DNA of 64,000 nt. Origin: CALEMW01 sp964343835 (GTDB lineage: Bacteria > Krumholzibacteriota > Krumholzibacteriia > LZORAL124-64-63). The position numbers and the translations under genes were made by a program. Below the pieces are notes generated by a model. The model had not been told where the DNA came from, searched no databases, and saw only the letters and a program-made list of their open reading frames with translations. Below, one piece after another: positions 6,915 through 15,983 of this stretch (position 1 is its first letter; each line of letters begins with the position of its first letter). The stretch spans positions 248,001-312,000 of the forward strand of contig CAYFKR010000001.1 in NCBI GenBank assembly GCA_964343835.1, in the 5' to 3' direction.

Positions 6915-9104
6915 TCAGCGCGCCAGCGTCATTTTCACGCCGCGGGTGCCGGAAGCGGTCTTCACCGTCGCCACGTACACCCCCGACGGCAGGGCCCTGC
7001 CGTCGTCGCCGGTCCCGTCCCAATCGAAGACGTGCCGTCCCACGCCGCGGGATCCCCGGAACACCGTGCCCACGCGCCGGCCGCGGGCGTCGTGGACGGT
7101 GAGGGAGATTTCGCCGGGAATCGGGAGGTCCACCGAGAGGGTGGTGCGGGGGTTGAAGGGGTTGGGGTGGGCGCCGAGGACGAGAGCCGTGGGGATGGTG
7201 CCTTCGGGATCGATGGGGTCGTTCGAGACGATGCCACTGAGAAGGTCCTGGTACGTCCACACGGTCCCCATCGATTCATCGGCAACGGCGTAGACCGTCG
7301 TGGCGTCGACCGCCATCCCCCGCATGGGGCGGCCGAGATCGAAGGAGTCGGTTGCCAGCGGAGTGGAGGGGTCGCCGATATCGTAGACCGACAGGAGGCC
7401 GGTCCCGTCGAGGACCGCCATGAGATCACCGGCGACATGCACGCCGACGGGGTCGGGGACCACGAAGGATCCTGCAGTTTCGAGCTCTCCGGCCGGCGTC
7501 CGTACGAGAACCGAAACCCCCAACCCCGGCAGGCAGGTCGCGATGATGGACTCGTTCGCGGCGACATGCTCTACACCCATGAATGGATAATCTTCCAGGA
7601 GGGCGGGGGCCGTGTCGTCCGAGATATCGAAGATGCGCAGGCCCAAGTCGTCGCTGATGCAGACCAATCCAGTGCCTGCCCAGACCAGTTTCGAGTGGGG
7701 TCGATAGGGTATCGGCATCACAGCGACGTCGGGATCGGAAAACGGGTCGGCCGCATCGTAATAGTGGAGCTGGTCCAATCCTGGAGGTAATGCGAAGATC
7801 GTATCCGCCGTCGGGAAGACTCCTCCCTGGGCTGAGATGGGCGACCTGCTGCCTTCAAGGGTGGCTGCGGAAGGATCTGAAACATCCCAGATTTCGACAC
7901 CCGACGACACGTAAGGGATGGCGACCCGGTCACCCCACGGGAATGCGACCGTGTGTTCGGAACCGCTGATGATATGGCCGGATGGGCTTCCGGGTGTCGA
8001 CTTCTCCACGAGCCCGGTGGTGTAGCCGTCTCCCTCGATGATCAGGATGTCATCGGACACCCTGACACCCCGCGTGTTGTCGGAGACTCCCCAACGCTCG
8101 ATCAAAGTGGGCGAGAACAGGTCGGAAAGGTCGGTGAAAGAGATGCCGTTCCACTCGGAACGGCAGGCGATGTCGCCGTTAAAAGCGATGTTGCCACCGG
8201 AAGGCTCGAACGGCGTGCCGAAGTCGAGTGTCGTGACGATCGCAGGGTTTGCGGGGTCCGACTGGTCCAGGACATCGAGAGCTTGGCTGACGATGTAGGA
8301 GCCGATGTGGTCGGCACCGTAGAAGTAGGAGCCCTCGAGTGACCAGACCAGAACCGGATCGAGGGGATCACTCATGTCGTATCGCTGATACCCCTGGCCG
8401 AGCCTGGAATAGATCGCGTTCTCTCCCTCGCTGTCCAGCCACAGGTAACCGGGCATCGACCCGGCGATTCCTGGGCCCTCCGGGGCCGCCAGATCGATGA
8501 ACCAGGTCGACGTCTCCGCGTCGGGCTCGCCGGGGTTCACCGTTTCGGCCACGTAGCAGACTCCGCTCTTTACGAAGGTATGCCAGGGGACACCATCAAA
8601 GGTAAGGGTGTGGGTGATTGAAGCAGGAGATGCTTCAAGGTCGATGATCAAAAGGTCATTACCCACGATCGAATACAGGACGCCGTCGCAAACGTCGAAT
8701 GCCTTGATGTAGCCACCGGGCTGGAACCATTCCGTCGCGTCCCATGTCCTGGATGGAGTCGTATCCGCTGCGAAGTCCAGATCGAATTCCAGCAGGCTGA
8801 ATGTTCCGGTGTCCTCCCTGAGGGGGATGTAGCATCGGTTCCCGTCTTTGTCGATGCCGTCGACCCAGTCCGGGCTGAGATCATGGTTCACCACAACTTC
8901 CGGGCCGTTGGCGGCCTCCAAATCGACAATGAGGATTCCGTAATGGTGTTTGAAGACGGCATTGGATCCGAAGGTGATCACATCGCTCACGTACCCGCAC
9001 GGCAACCAGTCCCCAGCAAGGGGGATCCCATGGACCGGAGTCGGATCCGTTGCAGATGCAGGTTGAACCAGGACAGCGACAGCGAGCAGGAGAAGCATAC
9101 GCAT
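6915..9104 (-). CDS. Secreted LVIVD-repeat beta-propeller protein with FlgD-like sorting tail (paralogue A)
   Basis: A 729-residue secreted protein. Signal peptide residues 1-20 end at PASA. The body has repeated blade-like units of the LVIVD type (DLEAANGPEVVVN, DISDDTAPALLEDYP and similar), each ending in a strand plus an ISDP-type turn; such proteins fold as propellers and bind ligands at the surface. The last 80 residues are a FlgD-like Ig domain with HPNPFNPRT and ending VKMTLAR, the C-terminal type IX-like sorting signal of FCB bacteria. Start ATG 9104 follows GGAGGGAG. The body is clearly lower in GC than its neighbours (two hand-counted lines gave 53% and 55%), while the tail is GC-rich and nearly identical in DNA to the next gene. 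This suggests an imported body joined to a resident tail. Confidence 0.75.
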   Translation of the reverse strand: MRMLLLLAVAVLVQPASATDPTPVHGIPLAGDWLPCGYVSDVITFGSNAVFKHHYGILIVDLEAANGPEVVVNHDLSPDWVDGIDKDGNRCYIPLREDTGTFSLLEFDLDFAADTTPSRTWDATEWFQPGGYIKAFDVCDGVLYSIVGNDLLIIDLEASPASITHTLTFDGVPWHTFVKSGVCYVAETVNPGEPDAETSTWFIDLAAPEGPGIAGSMPGYLWLDSEGENAIYSRLGQGYQRYDMSDPLDPVLVWSLEGSYFYGADHIGSYIVSQALDVLDQSDPANPAIVTTLDFGTPFEPSGGNIAFNGDIACRSEWNGISFTDLSDLFSPTLIERWGVSDNTRGVRVSDDILIIEGDGYTTGLVEKSTPGSPSGHIISGSEHTVAFPWGDRVAIPYVSSGVEIWDVSDPSAATLEGSRSPISAQGGVFPTADTIFALPPGLDQLHYYDAADPFSDPDVAVMPIPYRPHSKLVWAGTGLVCISDDLGLRIFDISDDTAPALLEDYPFMGVEHVAANESIIATCLPGLGVSVLVRTPAGELETAGSFVVPDPVGVHVAGDLMAVLDGTGLLSVYDIGDPSTPLATDSFDLGRPMRGMAVDATTVYAVADESMGTVWTYQDLLSGIVSNDPIDPEGTIPTALVLGAHPNPFNPRTTLSVDLPIPGEISLTVHDARGRRVGTVFRGSRGVGRHVFDWDGTGDDGRALPSGVYVATVKTASGTRGVKMTLAR
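6955..7168 (-). repeat. 214-bp near-identical repeat, copy A
   Basis: This stretch encodes most of the FlgD-like sorting tail of paralogue A and matches 9343-9556 in the same orientation with three mismatches that I can count. The matching ends abruptly on both sides, while the proteins upstream are only distantly similar. Confidence 0.9.
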
Positions 9105-9302
9105 GGAGACTCCCTCCGAACGGTTCCGTCCGTCAGCACGCAGAGGGGCGATGGGGTGCTGTTCATCGGGACTGTTATCGATAGCTGCGACGCCGGTCCT
9201 CATGACCTGCCGCACTGATACTCGAAGCATTGGCGGGTGCGCGTGCCCCGTCAACACGTAATGTGGCCTCCCTCGTGCGTGTACGGAGGAGGCCATTGCA
9301 AT

Positions 9303-11480
9303 TTATCGCGCCAACGTCATCTTCACCCCACGCGTCCCGGACGCGGTCTTCACCGTCGCCATGTACACCCCCGACGGCAGGGCCCTGCCGTCGTCGCCGG
9401 TCCCGTCCCACTCGAAGACGTGCCGTCCCACGCCGCGGGCTCCCCGGAACACCGTGCCCACGCGCCGGCCGCGGGCGTCGTGGACGGTGAGGGAGATTTC
9501 GCCGGGAATCGGGAGGTCCACCGAGAGGGTGGTGCGGGGGTTGAAGGGGTTGGGGTAGGAGCCCAGGACGAGAGCCGTCGGGATGACGTCCCCGGGATCG
9601 ACCGGCTCGTTGGCGATCACGCCCGAGAACAGGTGCTTGAACACACGGGCGCTCGAACGGCCGTTGCTGCCCACGATCAGGTCCGTGTCGCGCACGAGCC
9701 AGTCGCCGAGCAGCGTGTCGGCGGGGGCGTCGCCCGTCAGGTCGAAGTCGCCGGCCAGGCCGGGGTACTGCGGGTCCGACACGTCGTACACGCGCATGCC
9801 GCCGTCGCCGTTCTGGACGTAGAGCAATACGCCGTGGCGCTGCATGGCGCGGGGGTCGAAGTCGTCGAGCACGGCGAAGGGCGTCGGGTCAGGGACGCCA
9901 TTATGGCAGGGGATGATCTCGAGACCGACGCCGGGGCGCGAAGCGTAGATGACGTGGTACCCGTCGGCGTGTTCCGCCAGTGCGGAGCCCTCGAAGGGGC
10001 CGATGGTCATGCCTGTCATACCGCCCGGAGTCTGGCCCTGGAAGTCGTAGCTCATGACGACGTCGGCGGCATGGACGTACAGCAGGTCGCCCAGGACCGT
10101 CGCGGCGAGGGGGGAGGAGATGTCCGTCTCCAGACTCCACTCGACGACGGGTACGGAGGGGTCCGTCAGTTCCAGGCCGCGCACCGAATCGTAGTCGAGC
10201 TCGACGATCCCGGCGTCCGTCGTGACGTACGAACCATCCCCGTATTCCAGAACACCCGCTGCCACCTCGACGGGAGCCGCCGGGTCCGAGATGTCGAAGA
10301 CCACGCTCCGGGACCAGGCGCCGGTGAGCAGGTACGGGCCGACCATGCGTGACGGCCAACTCGGATTGCCGATGTCATGGGTCCACGAGGGCAGCCCGTC
10401 GAGCTTGGTATCGACGATCCTGACGCGCCCGTCGCAGAGCTCGAACACGGCCAGGCCCAGGACCTCGCCCAGCAGGATCTCGCCGCAGGCCAGGTGGTCG
10501 GACATGATGGTCACGGGATGGTGGGGATCGGCGTAGTCACCGATGGCGAGTTCATAGTCCAGCCCGGTGCAGAGCAGCCCGTTCCCGGCGGCGATCCGCA
10601 CGCCGTCCGGTTCCGACGGGCGGTGCATGGGAATGGTGTGCAGCAGCCTGGGAGAGTCGGGGTTCGCCACGTCGATCACGTGCAGGACGTCCTCGGCGCT
10701 CACGTACAGCCGATCACCGTCCACCACCGGCGGCCGCTCCCGCCAGAGGTGCAGGTCGAGCGAGCCGATCACCGCGGTATCGGTGGGATCGGAGATGTCC
10801 ACGATCCACAGGCCGTCCTCGAGCAGGTAGAGCAGATCGCCGTCGATGACCGACAGGTGGAGGTCGGGCTCCAGGCCGATGAGCGGCAGGTAGTCGAGGA
10901 AGACGGGTGTGCTGGGGTCGGTGACGTCGCGGAACTCCAGGCCGGGGCCGACGGTGCGGATCAGGACGCCGTCGTCGGTCATGCGGAACAGGGGGGAGCC
11001 GGCGATATCCGTCACGTGGGTGGGGTGCTCGCGGTCCGAGATGTCGAGCACGCTGATGCGCTGGTCGTCCTGGGGGAATTCGATCGAGCGGAAGAGGAAG
11101 TCTCCGGTCCTGCCCATGGTTCTGCCGCCCAGCGCCCTGAAGACGGCGGTCTGGCGAGGAGCGGAGGGGTCGGTGATGTCCACGAGGCACTCCGCCGTGG
11201 CGAGGACGTCGCCGAGGACCGCCCCGTTCCATGACCCCTCGATGCCGATGGACGTGACGAACGTCGGGGCGTGGCGCGTGCCGATGTCGTAGACCCTCAG
11301 GTCTCGTCCGCAGAGGGCGTAGAGTTGATCTCCCGATCCCAGGAGGTCGTGGATGGGGCCGGCATAGACGTCGTCGCTGATCCGCTCCCCGGGGATACGA
11401 GCCGGATCGGCGCCGGCCGGCGGAGCGAGCCCGGCCGACAGTGCGGCGGCCAGCAGCATGGTGAACAGGATGGGGCGCAT
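9303..11480 (-). CDS. Secreted LVIVD-repeat beta-propeller protein with FlgD-like sorting tail (paralogue B)
   Basis: A 725-residue paralogue of the protein encoded just downstream, with the same plan. It has a signal peptide (residues 1-25, ending PAGA), a series of propeller-blade repeats (VYDIGTRHAPTFVTSI, DISDREHPTHVTDIAG, DVTDPSTPVFLDYLPL), and a terminal FlgD-like domain with SYPNPFNPRT ending VKMTLAR. Unlike paralogue A, its body has the GC content of the surroundings (68% in one hand-counted line). Start ATG 11480 follows GGGAGGTATTC. The 198-bp gap to paralogue A holds a weak hairpin (9264-9295), so co-transcription is uncertain. Likely a surface-displayed binding protein; no catalytic residues are apparent. 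The ligand is unknown. Confidence 0.75.
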   Translation of the reverse strand: MRPILFTMLLAAALSAGLAPPAGADPARIPGERISDDVYAGPIHDLLGSGDQLYALCGRDLRVYDIGTRHAPTFVTSIGIEGSWNGAVLGDVLATAECLVDITDPSAPRQTAVFRALGGRTMGRTGDFLFRSIEFPQDDQRISVLDISDREHPTHVTDIAGSPLFRMTDDGVLIRTVGPGLEFRDVTDPSTPVFLDYLPLIGLEPDLHLSVIDGDLLYLLEDGLWIVDISDPTDTAVIGSLDLHLWRERPPVVDGDRLYVSAEDVLHVIDVANPDSPRLLHTIPMHRPSEPDGVRIAAGNGLLCTGLDYELAIGDYADPHHPVTIMSDHLACGEILLGEVLGLAVFELCDGRVRIVDTKLDGLPSWTHDIGNPSWPSRMVGPYLLTGAWSRSVVFDISDPAAPVEVAAGVLEYGDGSYVTTDAGIVELDYDSVRGLELTDPSVPVVEWSLETDISSPLAATVLGDLLYVHAADVVMSYDFQGQTPGGMTGMTIGPFEGSALAEHADGYHVIYASRPGVGLEIIPCHNGVPDPTPFAVLDDFDPRAMQRHGVLLYVQNGDGGMRVYDVSDPQYPGLAGDFDLTGDAPADTLLGDWLVRDTDLIVGSNGRSSARVFKHLFSGVIANEPVDPGDVIPTALVLGSYPNPFNPRTTLSVDLPIPGEISLTVHDARGRRVGTVFRGARGVGRHVFEWDGTGDDGRALPSGVYMATVKTASGTRGVKMTLAR
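9343..9556 (-). repeat. 214-bp near-identical repeat, copy B
   Basis: Partner of 6955-7168, offset 2388 bp, encoding the sorting tail of paralogue B. Such identity over a fixed block inside otherwise diverged genes points to recent gene conversion or tail exchange. Confidence 0.9.
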
Positions 11481-11611
11481 GAATACCTCCCGGATGTCCG
11501 GAAACGGGCCACCTCCGTCGTGGCCTCCGGTGCGTGGAACCTGCCATGGAACTCGGATCGCGGATGCGGGCATCCGGCGGGTTTCCACTTCCAAGATTCA
11601 TGCCCGAACGC

Positions 11612-11645
11612 AACGAGGCCCCGGGATCCGTCCCGGGGCCTCGTT
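11612..11645 (-). terminator. Terminator of the bacteriohemerythrin gene
   Basis: A perfect 15-bp inverted repeat (11612-11626 and 11631-11645, loop TCCG) lies 24 bases beyond the hemerythrin stop, before the propeller gene. There is no long U-run, so efficiency is uncertain. Confidence 0.65.
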
Positions 11646-11668
11646 CGTCGGCGTCGGTGCGTCAGCGC

Positions 11669-12070
11669 CTAGGCAGGCTGCTTGGCGTGCACGCCGTACT
11701 GCTTGTCGGTCTTCTGGATGTGGTTGCGCACCCAGTCCCGCAGGAAGCCCATGAGCTTCATGGAGATCATGGCGTTGCCCGCGTCGTACTCCTTCTTGAA
11801 GTCCGTCACGGTCTGCAGGAGCTTGGTGTGCTCGGCCTTGTGGGCGTCGAAGTTCGGGTAGCCGATCGACTGCATGTAGCGCTCTTCGGACGCGAAGTGG
11901 CTCTGGGTGTAGCTGGCGAGCTCGTTGAAGGTGCGGTCCATCTCGTCCTTGGCCTTGCCGGCCTTCATGGCGTCGTTCAGCTTGTTGACGAGGTCGATCA
12001 GCTTCTTGTGCTCGTTGTCCATCGCGGGGACGTCCACGCTCAGGCTCGGGTTCCAGTCCATCAACGACAT
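11669..12070 (-). CDS. Bacteriohemerythrin
   Basis: A 133-residue single-domain hemerythrin. All seven di-iron ligands are in place: H21 (DNEHKKL), H58 and E62 (SHFASEERYM), H77 and H81 (HKAEH), and H117 and D122 (WVRNHIQKTD). The protein should bind O2 reversibly in the cytoplasm, for storage, delivery or sensing. Start ATG 12070 follows GGAGGAACCC. It lies 185 bp downstream of a small chemoreceptor on the same strand. In Desulfovibrio DcrH a hemerythrin domain is fused to a chemoreceptor, so a sensing partnership is possible here but unproven. Confidence 0.92.
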   Translation of the reverse strand: MSLMDWNPSLSVDVPAMDNEHKKLIDLVNKLNDAMKAGKAKDEMDRTFNELASYTQSHFASEERYMQSIGYPNFDAHKAEHTKLLQTVTDFKKEYDAGNAMISMKLMGFLRDWVRNHIQKTDKQYGVHAKQPA

Positions 12071-12255
12071 GGGTTCCTCCATTCGTGTCCTGGTCGATTT
12101 CTGACCATCCCAGCCAAGCTCCGGTCCGTGTCGCCGAAGCTCCGGCGAATCGTTCGTGGCGGCGGATCCGCCGGTTTCGGGGCCGTTTCCGGGTTTCGGA
12201 CCGCCGGCGACCCCGGGCGGTGACGGTCCACGTTGGTGGGGCCTTCGGCCCGCAC

Positions 12256-13305
12256 CTATCGCTTCAGCAACCTGCGTGCCCCTGCCACGGAGCCGACCAG
12301 GGCGGCGAACCTGCCGCCGGAATCGGTGCCGTCCCCGGTGCCGTCCACCAGGCCGCTGAGCCGGGTGACGACCTCGCGCAGCTCGTGGGCCTGGGAGCTG
12401 AGCTCCTGGCAGGCCGAGGCGGTCTCCTCGGAGCTGGCGGCGTTGCTCTGGACCACCGAGTCGAGGTCCATGACGCCGTCGTTGATCTGGGTGATGCCGG
12501 TGGCCTGGTCGTCGGTGGCCGACGCCACCTGGCGCGACAGGTCGCCCAGCTGGTCGATGCCGCCGATGATCTCCTCGAGGGTGGCCACGAAGCATTCGGC
12601 GGCGGTCACGCCGGTATCCGCGCTGCCCACGGCCGCCTGGATCAGGCGCGACGTGTTCTGTGCCGCCTCGGCGCTGCGGCTCGCGAGGTTGCGCACCTCG
12701 TCGGCCACCACGGCGAAGCCCTTGCCCGCCTCGCCGGCGCGCGCGGCCTCGACCGCGGCGTTCAGGGCCAGCAGGTTGGTCTGGAAGGCGATCTCGTCGA
12801 TGGTGGTGATGATGCGCGCCGTCTCGTCGGCGGAGTTCTTGATCTCGCCGATGGACCCGACCATCTCGTACAGGGAGTTGCGGCCGTCCTCGGCCGCCTC
12901 CTGGGTGCGGCTGGACACGTCGCCGGCGTCGTTGGTGGTCTGCACGTTGTCGTTGACCTTGCTGGACATCTCGGTCATGGCCGCGGCGATCTCCTCCAGG
13001 CGCCCGGCCTGCTGGCTGGCGCCCTCGGCCATGCGCGTGTTGGCCGTGGCGATCTGGGTGCTGGCGGCCTCGACCTGGTCGGCGCCGTTGGAGAGGTCGG
13101 CAATGGTCTTCTCGAAGGGCAGGGTCAGCGACCGTCCCAGCAACACCGACACCACGCCCACGGCCGCGAAACCGCCGAAGACGGTGGCCAGGACGAAACC
13201 GTCCACGGCCGCGTGCTGGCGGAGCACGAGAACGAGTGTCGTGGCGGCGGAGGGCAGCAGGCCCAGGGCCAGGAAGGTCGTGGTCAGGCGGGTCTTCAGG
13301 TTCAT
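12256..13305 (-). CDS. Small methyl-accepting chemotaxis protein without a periplasmic sensor domain
   Basis: A 349-residue chemoreceptor. Two membrane helices (about residues 9-28 and 36-57) are separated by only a few residues, so there is essentially no periplasmic domain. A short charged linker replaces a clear HAMP domain, and residues 80-335 form the coiled-coil signalling domain. The conserved hairpin tip reads IDEIAFQTNLLALNAAVEAA, which binds CheW/CheA. No C-terminal CheR-binding pentapeptide is seen. Start ATG 13305 follows CGGAGGACCGTCG; an upstream in-frame ATG at 13359 is rejected because the membrane helix starts at the later one. With no input domain of its own, it may sense a cytoplasmic or membrane signal, possibly through the neighbouring bacteriohemerythrin. 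Confidence 0.88.
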   Translation of the reverse strand: MNLKTRLTTTFLALGLLPSAATTLVLVLRQHAAVDGFVLATVFGGFAAVGVVSVLLGRSLTLPFEKTIADLSNGADQVEAASTQIATANTRMAEGASQQAGRLEEIAAAMTEMSSKVNDNVQTTNDAGDVSSRTQEAAEDGRNSLYEMVGSIGEIKNSADETARIITTIDEIAFQTNLLALNAAVEAARAGEAGKGFAVVADEVRNLASRSAEAAQNTSRLIQAAVGSADTGVTAAECFVATLEEIIGGIDQLGDLSRQVASATDDQATGITQINDGVMDLDSVVQSNAASSEETASACQELSSQAHELREVVTRLSGLVDGTGDGTDSGGRFAALVGSVAGARRLLKR

Positions 13306-13457
13306 CGACGGTCCTCCGGTTCCGCTGCGGTGTACGGCCGCGCGGGCCCCCCGGGTCATGGATCGGGCGGATCACGATACTGGAACGTCAAGATCGGCCT
13401 GGGAGGGAAGGACTTGAGGAAAAACCCGACATAATCCGGGAGATAACTCGGAACATC

Positions 13458-13488
13458 AAAAAAGGCCCCCGCCGGGTGGCGGGGGCCT
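13458..13488 (-). terminator. Intrinsic terminator of the transketolase gene
   Basis: An 11-bp perfect G/C stem (AGGCCCCCGCC 13463-13473 with 13478-13488) is followed on the minus strand by a run of six U (13463-13458). Textbook form, 24 bases after the stop codon. Confidence 0.9.
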
Positions 13489-13512
13489 CGTCGTACGCGG
13501 TCGGTCGTCGGA

Positions 13513-15861
13513 TCAGACCTTGGCGCCTGCCGCATCCATCATGCTGCGCAGCCGCTCCATGCGGGTCTCGTGATCCTTGGCGAACTTCACGACGCCCTCG
13601 CACAGGCTCTTGGGGTCGATGTGCGAATCCTCGCACACCTCGTCGCCCGAACCGCCCACGCGCCACTCGTCGTCCCAGTCGGAGCTCATGGCGTACTCGT
13701 TGCAGAGCGGGTTGAAGTTCCAGTCGCTCATCAGGCGACGGGCCCGGTTGGTGATCACGGTGCTGTTCATGCGGTCGGCCGGGGTGATGACCTCGTCCTG
13801 GTATGACTGCGGCTGCAGCTTGAAGAGCTGCGGGCTGGGCACCGCCACGATCTTCACGTTCACGCCGGCGGCGTCGATGTCCTTCAGCGCCCGGATCAGG
13901 TTGTAGGTGCTCATGGTGCCCTGCACGAACAGGCAGCCCTGCTTCGGCAGGCCGTCCTTGTAGTCGCGCATGACGTAGGCGCCCTTGGCGGCCTCCATGT
14001 ACGACGCCAGGCCCAGGGCCTCGCGGTCCGGGATCTCCACGCCGGGGCGCGTCAGGTGCAGCGCCACGATGGGGCGGTCCGTCTTCAGGGCCGCGGCCAG
14101 CAGCACCGGCACCTCGTTGTACTCCCACGGGTGCACGTCGATCACGTGGCCGTCGGGGAACATCTGGGTGACGCCGGGGGAGAAGATGCCGAAGTGGGTG
14201 CGGCTGTCCTCGGCGGTCTCGGGACCGGAGTGGCCGGCCACCCAGATCACCTTGCCCAGCTTGTACTCGCAGTCGGCGGCCAGCTGGCTGTACAGGCGCA
14301 TGGCGCCGTACTTCAGGTAGCTGAACGAGCCGTAGGTGGAGCAGGCGGTGAAGAAGCCGTTGAACTCCTCCTCGGGCTTATCGCTCAGGTTCACCGACGA
14401 GGCGCCCACGCACAGGCTGGCGTTCTGGAACTCGGTGATCTCCTGGGGCAGCAGCACGCCCTCGGGTGCGTTGTCGCGCTCGTACCAGCCGTAGTTGGAC
14501 ATGTCGTCGTAGTCGGCCGCGAAGCCGGCGATGTTGGTCGAGCCGGCCAGGTCGGCGCTGCAGGCCAGGAACAGCGGACGACCGTAGGTCTCCTTGCTCC
14601 AGGAGTTGATCCAGCTGCCCCAGCGGGCCAGGGCCGCGCGGTTGGGCTGGTTGGCTCCGGGCTTGGCCCACATGTTCTCGGGGTAGTTCTCGAAGTCGAA
14701 GATTTTCTCGTCCTTCAGCGGGTTCTTGTCCACCGGCAGGCGGAAGCCGGGCAGGTCCTCGGGCACGCTGTCGCCGATGGCCACCAGGCGGTCGGCCAGC
14801 CAGGCGCAGAGGTCGTCGTCGTTGCGCAGCACGTCGAGGGCCACGTTCAGGTTGGCGGCGAACTGCTCACGCTTGGCATCGCCCTGGGGGGCGTCCTCGC
14901 CCTTGCCGACCCACTCCACGCCGTAGACGTCGGCGAAGTCCTGGCGGCACTGCCAGAAGAGGTCGCTGTTGAGGGCGTGGGGGGCGCCGTGGCTGGGGTT
15001 GTCGAACTTGTGGTAGCCGCGGCCCTTGCGGGTCTTGCCCCACATCATGCCGGGGCGGCCGGCGGGGTTGTCGCCGTGGATCATCTCGGTGAGGGCCTTG
15101 CTGACCTGCTCCCAGTCGCTGCCGTCCTCGGCGGCGTGGGTGTGCCAGCCGTAAGGGGCGAACCAGTCCTCGGGGCCGCCGTGCACCACGGAGCTGATCT
15201 TCTGGTCGTCGATGCCGTAGTCGTTCCAGTCCACCAGCAGGAACATGTTGTCCAGGCCGAGGCCGTAGCCGGTGTTCTTCATCTCGTGCCAGCAACCGGC
15301 GGTCAGGCCGCCCTCGCCCTCGATGCCGAACACGCGCACGCCGTCGGCGCCCGCCCGCTTCAGGGCCAGGGCCTCGCCGCACATCACGGGGCCGCCGTGG
15401 CCGCTCGGACCGGTGTTGAACTTCACGAAGAGGTTGTTGCCCGCCATCTCCACGTGGCCGGGCAGGCCGCCGCGGTTGCGGAAGTCCAGCAGGTCCTCCC
15501 AGGTGAGCTGGCGCTCGGGAGCGCCGGGCACGGCGTACTTGGGGTCGCCGGTCTTGTCGTGCATCACGCGCAGGGCCTCGTTGAGGGTCGCGAGCGTGGC
15601 GTAGACCAGGGGCGCCGTGTGGCCGGCCACCAGGATGAACCGGTCGCCGAAGCGCTTGCCCGGATGGCGGATGTCCCAGCGCATGCCGCCGCCCAGCAGC
15701 AGGCTCAGGAACATGTGCACCTTGGAGCGGCTGCCGCCCGGGTGACCGCTCTGGCGGTAGTTGAGCATCAGGTCGATCTGCTGGTCGACGAGGTCCTTGA
15801 TCTTCTCCATGCGGGCGAAGTCCGCGCGCTGGGCCTCGAGCCTCTCGTTGACGTTGGCCAC
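13513..15861 (-). CDS. Transketolase-family enzyme (long form)
   Basis: A 782-residue thiamine-diphosphate enzyme. The N-terminal domain carries the transketolase signature SGHPGGSRSKVHMFLSLLL (about 38-56) and a cofactor/Mg site in GIEGEGGLTAGCWHEM through LLVDWNDYGID. The central pyrimidine-binding domain includes SADLAGSTNIAGF and LCVGASSVNL, and a C-terminal transketolase domain follows. It should move two-carbon units between sugar phosphates in the cytoplasm. It is about 110 residues longer than E. coli TktA because of insertions; similar long forms occur in deltaproteobacteria and planctomycetes, and the exact substrates may differ. The start is GTG 15861, six bases after GGGAGG. Monocistronic, with a strong terminator. 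Confidence 0.85.
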   Translation of the reverse strand: MANVNERLEAQRADFARMEKIKDLVDQQIDLMLNYRQSGHPGGSRSKVHMFLSLLLGGGMRWDIRHPGKRFGDRFILVAGHTAPLVYATLATLNEALRVMHDKTGDPKYAVPGAPERQLTWEDLLDFRNRGGLPGHVEMAGNNLFVKFNTGPSGHGGPVMCGEALALKRAGADGVRVFGIEGEGGLTAGCWHEMKNTGYGLGLDNMFLLVDWNDYGIDDQKISSVVHGGPEDWFAPYGWHTHAAEDGSDWEQVSKALTEMIHGDNPAGRPGMMWGKTRKGRGYHKFDNPSHGAPHALNSDLFWQCRQDFADVYGVEWVGKGEDAPQGDAKREQFAANLNVALDVLRNDDDLCAWLADRLVAIGDSVPEDLPGFRLPVDKNPLKDEKIFDFENYPENMWAKPGANQPNRAALARWGSWINSWSKETYGRPLFLACSADLAGSTNIAGFAADYDDMSNYGWYERDNAPEGVLLPQEITEFQNASLCVGASSVNLSDKPEEEFNGFFTACSTYGSFSYLKYGAMRLYSQLAADCEYKLGKVIWVAGHSGPETAEDSRTHFGIFSPGVTQMFPDGHVIDVHPWEYNEVPVLLAAALKTDRPIVALHLTRPGVEIPDREALGLASYMEAAKGAYVMRDYKDGLPKQGCLFVQGTMSTYNLIRALKDIDAAGVNVKIVAVPSPQLFKLQPQSYQDEVITPADRMNSTVITNRARRLMSDWNFNPLCNEYAMSSDWDDEWRVGGSGDEVCEDSHIDPKSLCEGVVKFAKDHETRMERLRSMMDAAGAKV

Positions 15862-15983
15862 GCTGTGCCTCCCTCTTCGGGGTCCGGAAAAACGCGGCCT
15901 CGGTGGCCGCGGCTTGAACGCAAGGGTCCACCCGCCAATCTGGCATCCGTGGGGGGGGATTTCAAGGGGGATCGGACGGCCGG

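Noticed and set aside
9264..9295. Hairpin GGCCTCC/GGAGGCC between the two propeller genes as a terminator
   Set aside because: Only 8 bp with a 16-base loop and no U-run on the minus strand; too weak to call.
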